Assembly (NCBI GenBank): GCA_026989275.1
Contig: JALSJQ010000011.1
Location: 35,153 to 99,152, forward strand
Origin: Albidovulum sp.
Lineage (GTDB): Bacteria > Pseudomonadota > Alphaproteobacteria > Rhodobacterales > Rhodobacteraceae
Direction: 5' to 3'
DNA length: 64,000 nt
Shown here: piece after piece, positions 25,895 to 33,545 of the stretch
How positions within the stretch are numbered: the first letter of the stretch is position 1
Layout of the letters: every line of letters begins with the position of its first letter
Translations under genes and position numbers: made by a program
Notes under the pieces: generated by a model
Databases searched by the model: none
Seen by the model: the letters and a program-made list of their open reading frames with translations, nothing else
What the model was told of the DNA's origin: nothing

Positions 25895-27526
25895 GTGGCC
25901 AAGCGAACCACAGCTTCGACATCCCGCACCTCGACACGCAGGAAGGCTTCGGCGAAACGTCCCGCGGAGGAAAGCACGACCGGCGCCCCCTCCGGCGAAA
26001 ACGCCGAAGCGACGGCGGAAAAGGCGAAGGACACGGCATCCACCACGGCCGGGAAACCGGCAGCGGAGCCGCAGGCACCCTCGACCGACAAGCAGGCGCC
26101 TTCGGCCGACAAGGAGGCGTCTTCCGTCGGCGATGGGAGGGCGGCCGCCGGCAAGAGCGCCGACGGGACCGACGGGAAGCGCGGCGATGCGCCCTCCGCC
26201 GCTCCCTCCGAATCCGGGACGGCCGGCAAGGGCGCGGCCCGCAATGCGCCCCGATCGGCCGACGGAGCCACGGCGCACCCCGATGCGGAAACCGCTCTCC
26301 CGCCGGAGATCCCGACGCGCCGCACGGGCGGCATGACGGGAGCGGTGCTCGCCGGCACCTTCGCCGGTGTGCTTGCCGGCGCCCTCGCAGGCGGGATCGG
26401 CAGCTGGTATTTCACCATGATGCGCGCCGACCCGGCCGAGATCCGCACCGAAATCGACCGCCTCGCGCAGAAGACCGCGGCGGAGGCCCGCCGCACGGAA
26501 GCGGCGCTCGAGGAGATCCGCCAGCGCCTTGCCGGCAAAGAGGAGGTGATCGCCGGGCTGAAGGACCGGCTGGGGGCGCTCGAAAAGCGGCTCGACGCGC
26601 TGGCGAGCGCACCGTCCGTCGCCGCAACCGGCCCCGATCTTTCGCCGCGCATCGAGGCGATGGGAAGCATCCTCAAGGAGCGCGGGGAACAGATCGACCG
26701 GCTCACCGCCACCGTCGGCGATCTCGGGCAGGCGCTGGCCGCTCTGGAGAACCGGACCACTACCCTCGAACAGGATCTGCAATCCCTGAAGCGCGAGCTT
26801 GCCCGTCTTGCCGAAAAGACGTCCGCGGCGGACGGGGCGGCGGACACGACCGTTCTCGAGACCCTTGGAAAATCGCTCGAGGCCCGAATCGCCGAGAACA
26901 AGGCGCTGGCCGAGAAATTCGCCCGCCTCGCCGCCGAGGCCGAAGCCCGGATCGCCGAGGCGGAGAAGCGCGTGGCCGAAGCCGAGGCGAAGGCCGCCGA
27001 TGTCAGGGCGCTGACCGAGGCGGCGAGCCGCGATGCGCGCCGCGCCGTCGCCCTGGCCGAGATCGGGGCCGCGCTCGAGAGCGGCGCACCCTACGGCGCC
27101 GCCATCGCCACCTTGCGCGAAACCGGAGCCGATGTGCCCGAGGCGCTGGCCCGCAATGCCGCTTCGGGCGTGCCGACCCTTGCGACCCTCCGGGAACGCT
27201 TCCCCGCCGCCGCACGCGCCGCGCTCGAAGCCGCGATCCGCTCCACCCCGGACGAAAGTCTTGCAAGCCGGATTGCCGCCTTCCTCAAGTCGCAGATCGG
27301 CATTCGCTCCCTCGCTCCCAGAGCCGGCAACGACCCTGACGCCATTCTCTCCCGCGCCGAGGCCGCGCTCCGGGCCGGAGATCTCGCCGCCGCGCTCGAG
27401 GAGATCGAGAAGCTGCCGCCCGAAGCGCGCGCAGCCCTCACCCCCTGGACAGGCGAAGCGAGGCGTCGCCTCGAAGCCGAACGGGCCTTCGCCCGCCTGC
27501 AGGCCGCTCTCGCCGGCCGGAGGTGA
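25895..27526 (+). CDS. Mitofilin-like inner-membrane coiled-coil protein
   Basis: A 543-residue protein of the bacterial mitofilin/Mic60 family. The order is a low-complexity A/T/S/K/E-rich N-terminus (1-145), one glycine-rich transmembrane helix (about 147-173), a long coiled coil (about 180-400) and a C-terminal mitofilin-signature domain (about 420-543). Alphaproteobacterial homologues shape intracytoplasmic membranes and are ancestral to mitochondrial cristae-junction Mic60. The GTG at 25895 is chosen because GGAGG lies 5 bases upstream (25885-25889); a TTG at 25883 overlaps that site. It sits between hemD and the HemY-like gene, a conserved order. Confidence 0.85.
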   Translation: MAKRTTASTSRTSTRRKASAKRPAEESTTGAPSGENAEATAEKAKDTASTTAGKPAAEPQAPSTDKQAPSADKEASSVGDGRAAAGKSADGTDGKRGDAPSAAPSESGTAGKGAARNAPRSADGATAHPDAETALPPEIPTRRTGGMTGAVLAGTFAGVLAGALAGGIGSWYFTMMRADPAEIRTEIDRLAQKTAAEARRTEAALEEIRQRLAGKEEVIAGLKDRLGALEKRLDALASAPSVAATGPDLSPRIEAMGSILKERGEQIDRLTATVGDLGQALAALENRTTTLEQDLQSLKRELARLAEKTSAADGAADTTVLETLGKSLEARIAENKALAEKFARLAAEAEARIAEAEKRVAEAEAKAADVRALTEAASRDARRAVALAEIGAALESGAPYGAAIATLRETGADVPEALARNAASGVPTLATLRERFPAAARAALEAAIRSTPDESLASRIAAFLKSQIGIRSLAPRAGNDPDAILSRAEAALRAGDLAAALEEIEKLPPEARAALTPWTGEARRRLEAERAFARLQAALAGRR

Positions 27527-27571
27527 GGCCCGGATGCCCGAAGCCGACCGCAACTGTCGAAAGCCTCCGTC

Positions 27572-29110
27572 ATGATCTGGTCCTTGCTGCGGATCCTGCT
27601 CTTTCTGGCCTTCGTGGCCTTCGCCGCCTTCGGCGCCACCTGGCTTGTCGATCACGGCCAGCCGATCCTGATCGTGGTCGGCGGGGTCGAGATTTCCCTC
27701 TCGCCGCTGATGGCGGCGATCCTGGCGATCCTGCTCGTCCTTGCCATCTGGCTGTTTCTGAAGCTTCTCGGCTTTCTCGGCGCCCTGTGGCGGTTCCTCA
27801 GGGGCGACGAGACCGCCCTGTCGCGCCATTTCGACAAGGCGCGCGAGCGCCGCGGCTTCGCGGCCCTTGCCGAAGGGTTGACCGCGCTTGCCTCGGGCGA
27901 GCCGAAACTGGCGCTGATCAAGGCGGCGCAGGCGCAGAAGCTGCTCGGCCGGCCCGACCTCACGCTGCTGATCAGCGCCCAGGCCGCCGAGCAGGCCGGC
28001 GACCGCCGACAGGCCGTCCGCTTCTACAAGGAGCTGGCGCAAAGCGACAGAACCCGCTTCGCCGGTCTCTACGGGCTGATGCGCCTCAAGCTCGCCGAAG
28101 GGGACACCGACACCGCGCTCAGGCTCGCCGAAGAGGCCTTCGCGCTCAAGCCGCGGCATGAAGCCACGCTCAACACCCTGTTCACGCTTCAGAACCGGCG
28201 CCATGAATGGGAGAAGGCCCGCAAGACGCTCAAGGCCGAGCTCAAGGCGGGGCTCCTGCCGCGCGACGTGCATCGGAGGCGCGATGCCGTGCTGGCTCTG
28301 GCCGAGGCGCGGGAGAAGGCCGCTTCCGGCGACACGGAGGCGGCCGACCGGCTCGCGCTCGAGGCCAACCGGCTCTCGCCCGACCTCGTCCCCGCGGCAG
28401 TGATGGCGGCCGACGCGCTCATGCGGGCCGGCTCGCCCCGCAAGGCGGCGAAGGTGCTGCGAAAGGCCTGGGAGGCGGCGCCCCATCCCGACCTCGCCGC
28501 CGCCTGGGCCGCGCTTCAGCCCGACGAGACGCCCGAGGAGCGGCGCAAACGCTTCCGACCCCTGCTCAGGATCCACCCCGATCATCCCGAAACCCGGATG
28601 CTCGAGGCCGAGCTTGCCCTTGCCGCCGAGGATTTCCCGAACGCGCGCAAGGCGCTCGGCGATCTGCCCGAAACCCGGCCCACGGTTCGCTCGCTCGCCC
28701 TCATGGCCGCCATCGAGAAGGGCCAGGGAGCGCCCGAACCGGTCGTGAAGGCCTGGCTTGCCCGGGCTCTCACCGCACCGCGCGGGCCGGCCTGGATCTG
28801 CCGCAAATGCGGCCATGTGCACGGCGAATGGGTGCCGGTCTGCGAGCAATGCGGCGCCTTCGATTCGCTTGAATGGGCCATGCCGCCCGAGCAGCCCGAA
28901 GACGCGCGGACAGCCGGTCTCCTGCCCCTCATCGTCGGCCGGATCGAGGACAGAAGCGCAGCGCAGGAGAAGAGCGCCGCCGCCCCCGACACCGCCGACG
29001 ACACGCCCTCCACCGCCACCGCACCGAATGGGGAACGGACGGAAGCGCCCCTCGAGGCCGAGATCGTCGGTGAGGAACAGGCCGGAGAGGACGGCCCGCA
29101 AAAATCGTGA
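27572..29110 (+). CDS. HemY-like TPR membrane protein with C-terminal zinc ribbon
   Basis: A 512-residue protein with two N-terminal membrane helices (about 4-25 and 45-70), the HemY N-terminal domain, then TPR-type helical repeats (about 85-395). A zinc-ribbon/rubredoxin-like knuckle follows: C410-x2-C413-x10-C424-x2-C427, and the tail is a disordered acidic one. The family is encoded next to haem-synthesis genes but is not the HemY oxidase; its biochemical role is unproven. The TPR plus rubredoxin layout recalls LapB, which controls LpxC, though that is only an architectural likeness. It is downstream of the mitofilin-like gene by 45 bases. Confidence 0.82.
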   Translation: MIWSLLRILLFLAFVAFAAFGATWLVDHGQPILIVVGGVEISLSPLMAAILAILLVLAIWLFLKLLGFLGALWRFLRGDETALSRHFDKARERRGFAALAEGLTALASGEPKLALIKAAQAQKLLGRPDLTLLISAQAAEQAGDRRQAVRFYKELAQSDRTRFAGLYGLMRLKLAEGDTDTALRLAEEAFALKPRHEATLNTLFTLQNRRHEWEKARKTLKAELKAGLLPRDVHRRRDAVLALAEAREKAASGDTEAADRLALEANRLSPDLVPAAVMAADALMRAGSPRKAAKVLRKAWEAAPHPDLAAAWAALQPDETPEERRKRFRPLLRIHPDHPETRMLEAELALAAEDFPNARKALGDLPETRPTVRSLALMAAIEKGQGAPEPVVKAWLARALTAPRGPAWICRKCGHVHGEWVPVCEQCGAFDSLEWAMPPEQPEDARTAGLLPLIVGRIEDRSAAQEKSAAAPDTADDTPSTATAPNGERTEAPLEAEIVGEEQAGEDGPQKS

Positions 29111-29118
29111 CCGGACTC

Positions 29119-29147
29119 TTCACCTCGCCCCTTTCCCCTGCTATTGA
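29119..29147 (+). promoter_or_regulatory. Possible tRNA-Thr promoter
   Basis: TTCACC (29119-29124) and TATTGA (29142-29147) are separated by 17 bases, and the -10 ends 9 bases before the mature tRNA. Both hexamers are weak matches, so the call rests on spacing and position. Confidence 0.35.
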
Positions 29148-29156
29148 GCGGTCCGG

Positions 29157-29232
29157 GCCGGTGTAGCTCAGCTGGTAGAGCAACGCATTCGTAATGCGTG
29201 GGTCGGGGGTTCGAGTCCCTCCACCGGCACCA
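29157..29232 (+). tRNA. tRNA-Thr(CGT)
   Basis: A 76-base tRNA with encoded CCA. The acceptor stem GCCGGTG pairs with CACCGGC, the D-arm is GCTC/GAGC, the anticodon loop TTCGTAA gives anticodon CGT (reads ACG), and the T-loop is TTCGAGT. Confidence 0.97.
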
Positions 29233-29234
29233 TG

Positions 29235-29253
29235 GCGCTTCCACTGGAAGCGC
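29235..29253 (+). repeat. Perfect 9-bp inverted repeat just after tRNA-Thr
   Basis: GCGCTTCCA and TGGAAGCGC flank one central C, starting 3 bases after the tRNA CCA. It can fold as an 8-bp stem with a 3-base loop and may help end transcription or 3' processing, but has no U-tract. The remaining bases to 29435 show no gene. Confidence 0.5.
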
Positions 29254-29435
29254 GATATCGACACCTTCGCGGCAGGGTGTCCTTCGGCGGACCTTCCAGG
29301 CGGACAGGGGAAAGCGGCCAAGGTGGCCTCGGCGCGCCACCCGCCGGGCCGTGCTTGGTGAAGCCGAATGGCAGCGCCCGGCACCGACCCGGCGTCGCGA
29401 CCCGACAGGCGGGGCACGACCGTTCCCGACGAGGA

Positions 29436-30164
29436 TCACCCCGTCGATCCTCCCATCGGTGCGACCGGATCTTCGGGCTGGTCGATCAGCGGTGTCGGCG
29501 CGGCATAGGCCTCGAGCCGCGCCCGGTCCTCGATGACGACTTCGCCCCCCTCGACCCTCACCCCCTGGCTCGTCAGCGCCTTGAGCCCGCGCGAGAGGCT
29601 CTCGGGCGTCATGCCGAGATAGGCGGCAATGCGGCGCTTCTCGAGCGGCAGGGGGAAGCGGTCGGCATTGCCGGCCCGGCGGCTCTGCCGCAGCAGCCAA
29701 TTGGCCAGTCGCTCGGTCGAGGTTCGCAGCTTGATCTCCTTGGCGTGGCGAACCGCAGCCCGATAGCAGCGGGCCAGCTCGTCGATCATGCTCACGGCGA
29801 AGGCGGGATCGGTGGCGATGGCGCTGCGCACATCTTCCGACGGCAGCATCACGATACGCGAACGATCCAGCGTTCGGGCCGATTTCAGATAAGGCGCATC
29901 GCGCACCGTGGCCGCCAGGATGAACGAAGCCCCCGGCATCAGGATCGCCATGGTGGTCTCCCGCCCACGCCAACCGGCATGAAGCTCGACCCGCCCATCC
30001 ACCAGCACATGGAGGAAATCGGCCTGTTCCCCTTCGGCGAAAAGCTCGAAGCCGGCAGGAAAGGTCTTGAGATAGGCACCGCGCATCAGCGATTCGAAAC
30101 TCTCGGACGCCATGGCGGAAAAGGGCGGCCAGGGCCGCACCTGCTCGATGTCCTCGCGCTTCAT
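29436..30164 (-). CDS. narR: Crp/Fnr family regulator, NarR-like
   Basis: A 242-residue CRP/FNR-type regulator: cyclic-nucleotide-binding-like sensor domain (about 15-130), dimerisation helix, and C-terminal winged helix (about 165-225). The recognition helix TPESLSRG carries the E-x2-S-R pattern that reads TTGAT half-sites. It lacks the N-terminal cysteine cluster of FNR (only one Cys is seen, in ARCYR), so it does not bind an FNR-type Fe-S cluster. In Paracoccus the cluster-less NarR activates narKGHJI in response to nitrate/nitrite; the divergent position here supports the same job. Exact subfamily (NarR versus Dnr/Nnr) is inferred. Confidence 0.75.
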   Translation of the reverse strand: MKREDIEQVRPWPPFSAMASESFESLMRGAYLKTFPAGFELFAEGEQADFLHVLVDGRVELHAGWRGRETTMAILMPGASFILAATVRDAPYLKSARTLDRSRIVMLPSEDVRSAIATDPAFAVSMIDELARCYRAAVRHAKEIKLRTSTERLANWLLRQSRRAGNADRFPLPLEKRRIAAYLGMTPESLSRGLKALTSQGVRVEGGEVVIEDRARLEAYAAPTPLIDQPEDPVAPMGGSTG

Positions 30165-30196
30165 GCCGTTCTCCCCGCAGGCCCCCAGGTGGCTGC

Positions 30197-30210
30197 TTGA
30201 TATGTGTCAA
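30197..30210. promoter_or_regulatory. FNR/NarR-like box, narR-proximal
   Basis: TTGATATGTGTCAA, a near-perfect FNR-type palindrome (TTGAT-N4-GTCAA) with flanking C/G extending the symmetry. It lies 33 bases upstream of the narR start, so it may mediate autoregulation or act as a distal site for nar. Confidence 0.7.
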
Positions 30211-30266
30211 GCGTGACCGCGACATTTTGTCAAGCAGGAGACGGAAAACATCTTCCCTTGGAGCGA

Positions 30267-30277
30267 AAGATGCCTCT
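30267..30277 (+). promoter_or_regulatory. Possible NsrR half-site
   Basis: AAGATGCCTCT matches the 11-base E. coli NsrR motif AAGATGCYTTT at 10 of 11 positions. A second AAGATG core in the opposite orientation is at 30249-30254, but arranged outward rather than as the usual palindrome. An NsrR-like regulator is encoded at 62353-62859. One half-site can arise by chance. Confidence 0.25.
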
Positions 30278-30286
30278 GCCAGGACG

Positions 30287-30304
30287 GGAATTTATCAAAA
30301 TTCC
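30287..30304. promoter_or_regulatory. 18-bp inverted repeat in the nar control region
   Basis: GGAATTT-ATCA-AAATTCC is a perfect 7-bp inverted repeat with a 4-base spacer, in the A/T-rich part of the narR-narK1 intergenic region, 30 bases upstream of the perfect FNR box. It does not match the FNR pattern; it may be an additional operator. Confidence 0.4.
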
Positions 30305-30333
30305 TTATTTTTCAAGGGATTACCTTCGGTCAA

Positions 30334-30347
30334 TTGATTTGGATCAA
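30334..30347. promoter_or_regulatory. Perfect FNR/NarR box upstream of narK1
   Basis: TTGATTTGGATCAA fits the FNR consensus TTGAT-N4-ATCAA exactly. Centred at 30340.5, it would place a class II start near 30382, about 85 bases before narK1. No strong -10 is seen there, as is common for activator-dependent promoters. The whole 302-base gap 30165-30466 contains control sites only, no gene. Confidence 0.85.
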
Positions 30348-30466
30348 GGTGCCGTTCCTCCTGCGGCGTCAAGGTCCGGCCGAGACGGGGTTCCGACCCC
30401 CGTGACGGGCCCGCAGCGGCACGCACCACCTGCGGCCGGAGTGCGGGCCAGAGCAAGGAGGGACAG

Positions 30467-31789
30467 ATGAATACTTCCGGCAAGATTGCACGTTCCGAGA
30501 GCTGGCGAGCGCTCGGGCTCTCGACCTTCGCCTTCACGGTGTGCTTCGCCGTGTGGACGATCTTCTCGATCATCGGCGTGCGCATCAAGCAGGAGCTGGG
30601 GCTGAACGATACCGAGTTCGGCCTGCTCGTCGCCACGCCGGTGCTGACGGGTTCGATCAGCCGCATCTTCCTCGGCATCTGGACCGAGCAGTTCGGCGGC
30701 CGGCTCGTCTTCAGCCTGCAGATGCTGATCACCGCCGCCGCGGTCTGGATGCTGACCTGGGCGAACAGCTACCCGATGTTCCTGCTGGCCGCGCTCGGGG
30801 TCGGCCTCGCGGGCGGCTCCTTCATCGTCGGCATCGCCTACGTCTCGCGCTGGTTCGACAAGGATCATCAGGGCACGGCGCTCGGCATCTTCGGCGCCGG
30901 CAATGTCGGGGCGGCCGTGACCAACTTCGTCGCCCCCTTCCTCGTCGTCTCCTTCGGCTGGAAGGGCACGGCACAGATCTACGCCCTCGTGCTCGTGGCC
31001 ACGGCGCTCCTGTTCTGGTTCCTCGCCAAGGACGATCCCGAACATGCCCGTCGCCGCGCCGAGGGCAAGCCGCCGGTGCCGCTTTCGGACCAGCTCGCGC
31101 CGCTGAAGAAGCTCCAGGTCTGGCGCTTCGCCACCTACTACTTCTTCGTCTTCGGCGGCTTCGTCGCGCTCGCATCCTTCCTGCCGCGCTACTATGTCGG
31201 CGCCTATGCGCTGCCGCTGACGACGGCGGGCGTGCTCGCAGGCCTCTATTCGCTGCCCGGCTCGGTCTTCAGGGCCCTGGGGGGCTGGATGAGCGACAAG
31301 TGGGGCGCCCGCTTCGTGATGTATCTCACCTTCATCGTCTCGCTGGTGGTGCTCTTCATCATGAGCTACCCGCGGACCCATTACCTCATCTACGGCATCC
31401 GCGGCACCATCGAGTTCGAGTTCGGCGTGCCGCTGTGGCTGTTCGTGACGCTGTCGGTCGTTCTCGGCTTCGTGATGAGCCTCGGCAAGGCCGCGGTCTA
31501 CAAGCACATCCCGGTCTACTACCCGCACCATGTGGGCGCGGTGGGCGGCCTCGTCGGCATGATCGGCGGCCTCGGCGGCTTCTTCCTGCCGATCGCCTTC
31601 GGCGCCCTGCTCGACCTCACCGGGATCTGGACCACCCCCTTCATGCTGCTCTTCGGCATCGTCGGCGTGTCGCTGATCTGGATGCACGTCGCCATCCGCC
31701 GGATGGAGCGGGCCAAGTATCCGGAGCTGCGGGAGGAGAAGTTCCTCTCCGACGTGCCGGCCACGCCCGTGCCGCCCAGCGGCAGCTGA
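30467..31789 (+). CDS. narK: Nitrate/nitrite MFS transporter, NarK1 type
   Basis: A 440-residue, twelve-helix major facilitator of the nitrate/nitrite porter family. It contains the family's glycine-rich nitrate signature regions (GIFGAGNVGAAVTNF and GGLGGF in helices 5 and 11) and conserved Arg in helices 2 and 8. NarK1 types are proposed nitrate/proton symporters that start respiration before nitrite accumulates. GGAGGGAC precedes the ATG. It is the first gene after the NarR/FNR-controlled region, with narK2 only about 70 bases downstream. Confidence 0.93.
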   Translation: MNTSGKIARSESWRALGLSTFAFTVCFAVWTIFSIIGVRIKQELGLNDTEFGLLVATPVLTGSISRIFLGIWTEQFGGRLVFSLQMLITAAAVWMLTWANSYPMFLLAALGVGLAGGSFIVGIAYVSRWFDKDHQGTALGIFGAGNVGAAVTNFVAPFLVVSFGWKGTAQIYALVLVATALLFWFLAKDDPEHARRRAEGKPPVPLSDQLAPLKKLQVWRFATYYFFVFGGFVALASFLPRYYVGAYALPLTTAGVLAGLYSLPGSVFRALGGWMSDKWGARFVMYLTFIVSLVVLFIMSYPRTHYLIYGIRGTIEFEFGVPLWLFVTLSVVLGFVMSLGKAAVYKHIPVYYPHHVGAVGGLVGMIGGLGGFFLPIAFGALLDLTGIWTTPFMLLFGIVGVSLIWMHVAIRRMERAKYPELREEKFLSDVPATPVPPSGS

Positions 31790-31800
31790 CCCGAGAACAT

Positions 31801-31829
31801 GGCAGGCGGCGCTCCGGGCGGCGCCTGCC
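31801..31829 (+). terminator. narK1-narK2 intercistronic hairpin
   Basis: GGCAGGCG pairs perfectly with CGCCTGCC across 13 bases, starting 12 bases after the narK1 stop. No U-tract follows, so it is more likely an mRNA-stability or attenuation element within the operon than a full terminator. Confidence 0.5.
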
Positions 31830-31858
31830 CCTTCACCTTTCCAATGAGGAGACATCCC

Positions 31859-33478
31859 ATGGCCAAGGATCTCACAGGCTGGAATCCGGAAGACCCCGAA
31901 CAGTGGGAAAGCTGGGGCAAGAGAGTCGCCAACCGCAACCTCTGGATCTCGATTCCGGCGCTTCTGGTCTCGTTCGCGGTGTGGCTCTACTGGGGCATCA
32001 TCACCGTGCAGATGATCAATCTCGGCTATCCCTTCACCAAGGCCGAGCTCTTCACCCTCTCGGCCATTGCCGGGCTGTCGGGCGCCACGCTGCGCATTCC
32101 CGAGACCTTCTTCATCCGCATCGCCGGCGGCCGGAACACCATCTTTTGGACCACCGCGCTGCTGATGATCCCGGCCTTCGGCACCGGCCTCGCCCTGCAG
32201 AACCCGAACACGCCGCTGTGGGTGTTCCAGATCCTCGCGCTGCTGTCGGGTATCGGCGGCGGCAACTTCGCTTCCTCGATGTCCAACATCAGCTACTTCT
32301 TTCCCAAGCGCATCCAGGGCTACGCCCTCGGCATGAACGCGGGGCTGGGCAATTTCGGCGTCACCACCATGCAGATCGTGGTGCCGCTGGCGATGACGGT
32401 GGCGCTGTTCGCGCCGCTGCTCGGCGCCGAGCCGATGGTGCTGAAGGCGCCCTCGGGCACGCTGATCAGCAAGATCCCCGCCGGCACCGAGACCTGGATC
32501 ATGAACGCCGGCTACGTCTGGCTGATCCCGCTGGTGCCGCTGGCCTTCGCCACCTGGTTCGGCATGAACAACATCCGCGATGCCCATGTGACGCCGAATC
32601 CGCCCCATCCCTTCGCCGCCTTCGCGATGCTCACCGGCATGCTGGCGATCGGCCTCGTGACCGCCGCCTTCGGGCTGTGGCTGATGCTGCCGGCCAAGGT
32701 CGGCGGCTCGGGCTGGATGCTGTCGAAATGGATCGTCCTGCCGATCGTCATCATCCTGACGGTGCTGGCCCTCCGGGCGATCCCGGGCGAGATCGGCAGC
32801 AATCTCAACCGGCAGTATCGCATCTTCCGGGACAAGCACACCTGGGTGATGACGATCATCTACACCATGACCTTCGGTTCGTTCATCGGCTACTCGGCCG
32901 CCTTCGCGCTGGCCATCAAGGTGGTGTTCGGCTTCCAGCACATCATGGTGGACGGGGTGATGACCCACAACACCATCAACCCCGACGGCCCCTCGGCGCT
33001 CACCTACGCCTGGATGGGCCCGTTCATCGGCGCCCTGATCCGTCCGATCGGCGGCATGTGGGCCGACCGAGCCGGCGGCGCCAAGGTGACCCAGATCATT
33101 TCCGTGGTGATGGTGCTCTCGGCCGTGGGCGTCGCCTGGCTCCTGAAGCTGGCCTACGCCTCGGCCACCCCGCAGGACTACTTCCTGCCCTTCATGGTGC
33201 TGTTCCTGATCCTGTTCACCGCCACCGGCATCGGCAACGGCTCGACCTTCCGCACCATCGCGGTGATCTTCGAGCGCGAACGCCGCGGCCCGGTGCTCGG
33301 CTGGACATCGGCCGTCGCCGCCTACGGCGCCTTCATCATCCCGAAGGTGATCGGCGAACAGATCAAGGCGGGCACCCCGGAGGTGGCGCTCTACGGCCTC
33401 GCCATCTTCTACGCCGTCTGCATCGCCATCAACTGGTGGTTCTACCTGCGCCCCGGCGCCTACGTGAAGAACCCCTGA
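31859..33478 (+). CDS. Nitrate/nitrite MFS transporter, NarK2 type
   Basis: A 539-residue major facilitator of the nitrate/nitrite porter family, longer than narK1 through inserted loops. It carries the NAGLGNFGV nitrate signature (helix 5) and later GNGSTFRTI. NarK2 types are proposed nitrate/nitrite antiporters that export nitrite made by NarG. In Paracoccus the two porters are fused into one NarK; here they are separate genes. The ATG at 31859 has GAGGAG 8 bases upstream; an in-frame ATG at 31799 would put coding sequence across the hairpin. Confidence 0.92.
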   Translation: MAKDLTGWNPEDPEQWESWGKRVANRNLWISIPALLVSFAVWLYWGIITVQMINLGYPFTKAELFTLSAIAGLSGATLRIPETFFIRIAGGRNTIFWTTALLMIPAFGTGLALQNPNTPLWVFQILALLSGIGGGNFASSMSNISYFFPKRIQGYALGMNAGLGNFGVTTMQIVVPLAMTVALFAPLLGAEPMVLKAPSGTLISKIPAGTETWIMNAGYVWLIPLVPLAFATWFGMNNIRDAHVTPNPPHPFAAFAMLTGMLAIGLVTAAFGLWLMLPAKVGGSGWMLSKWIVLPIVIILTVLALRAIPGEIGSNLNRQYRIFRDKHTWVMTIIYTMTFGSFIGYSAAFALAIKVVFGFQHIMVDGVMTHNTINPDGPSALTYAWMGPFIGALIRPIGGMWADRAGGAKVTQIISVVMVLSAVGVAWLLKLAYASATPQDYFLPFMVLFLILFTATGIGNGSTFRTIAVIFERERRGPVLGWTSAVAAYGAFIIPKVIGEQIKAGTPEVALYGLAIFYAVCIAINWWFYLRPGAYVKNP

Positions 33479-33489
33479 CGACGACTGAC

Positions 33490-33514
33490 GCCGGGCGGCA
33501 CCGCGCCGCCCGGC
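33490..33514 (+). terminator. narK2-narG intercistronic hairpin
   Basis: A perfect 10-bp stem (GCCGGGCGGC/GCCGCCCGGC) with a 5-base loop lies 11 bases after the narK2 stop and about 30 bases before narG. Without a U-tract it probably separates or stabilises the transporter and reductase parts of the message. Confidence 0.6.
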
Positions 33515-33545
33515 CCCCCGAAATCCGCAACAGGGAGCTGCCCCG

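Noticed and set aside
25520..29101. A 1,193-codon open frame opposite the mitofilin-like and HemY-like genes
   Set aside because: Its Gly/Arg-rich composition is typical of antisense shadows; the plus-strand genes have good ribosome sites and domains.
9301..29232. The two tRNA genes as integration sites of a genomic island
   Set aside because: No integrase, no repeated tRNA 3' end and no change in gene content or composition between them.
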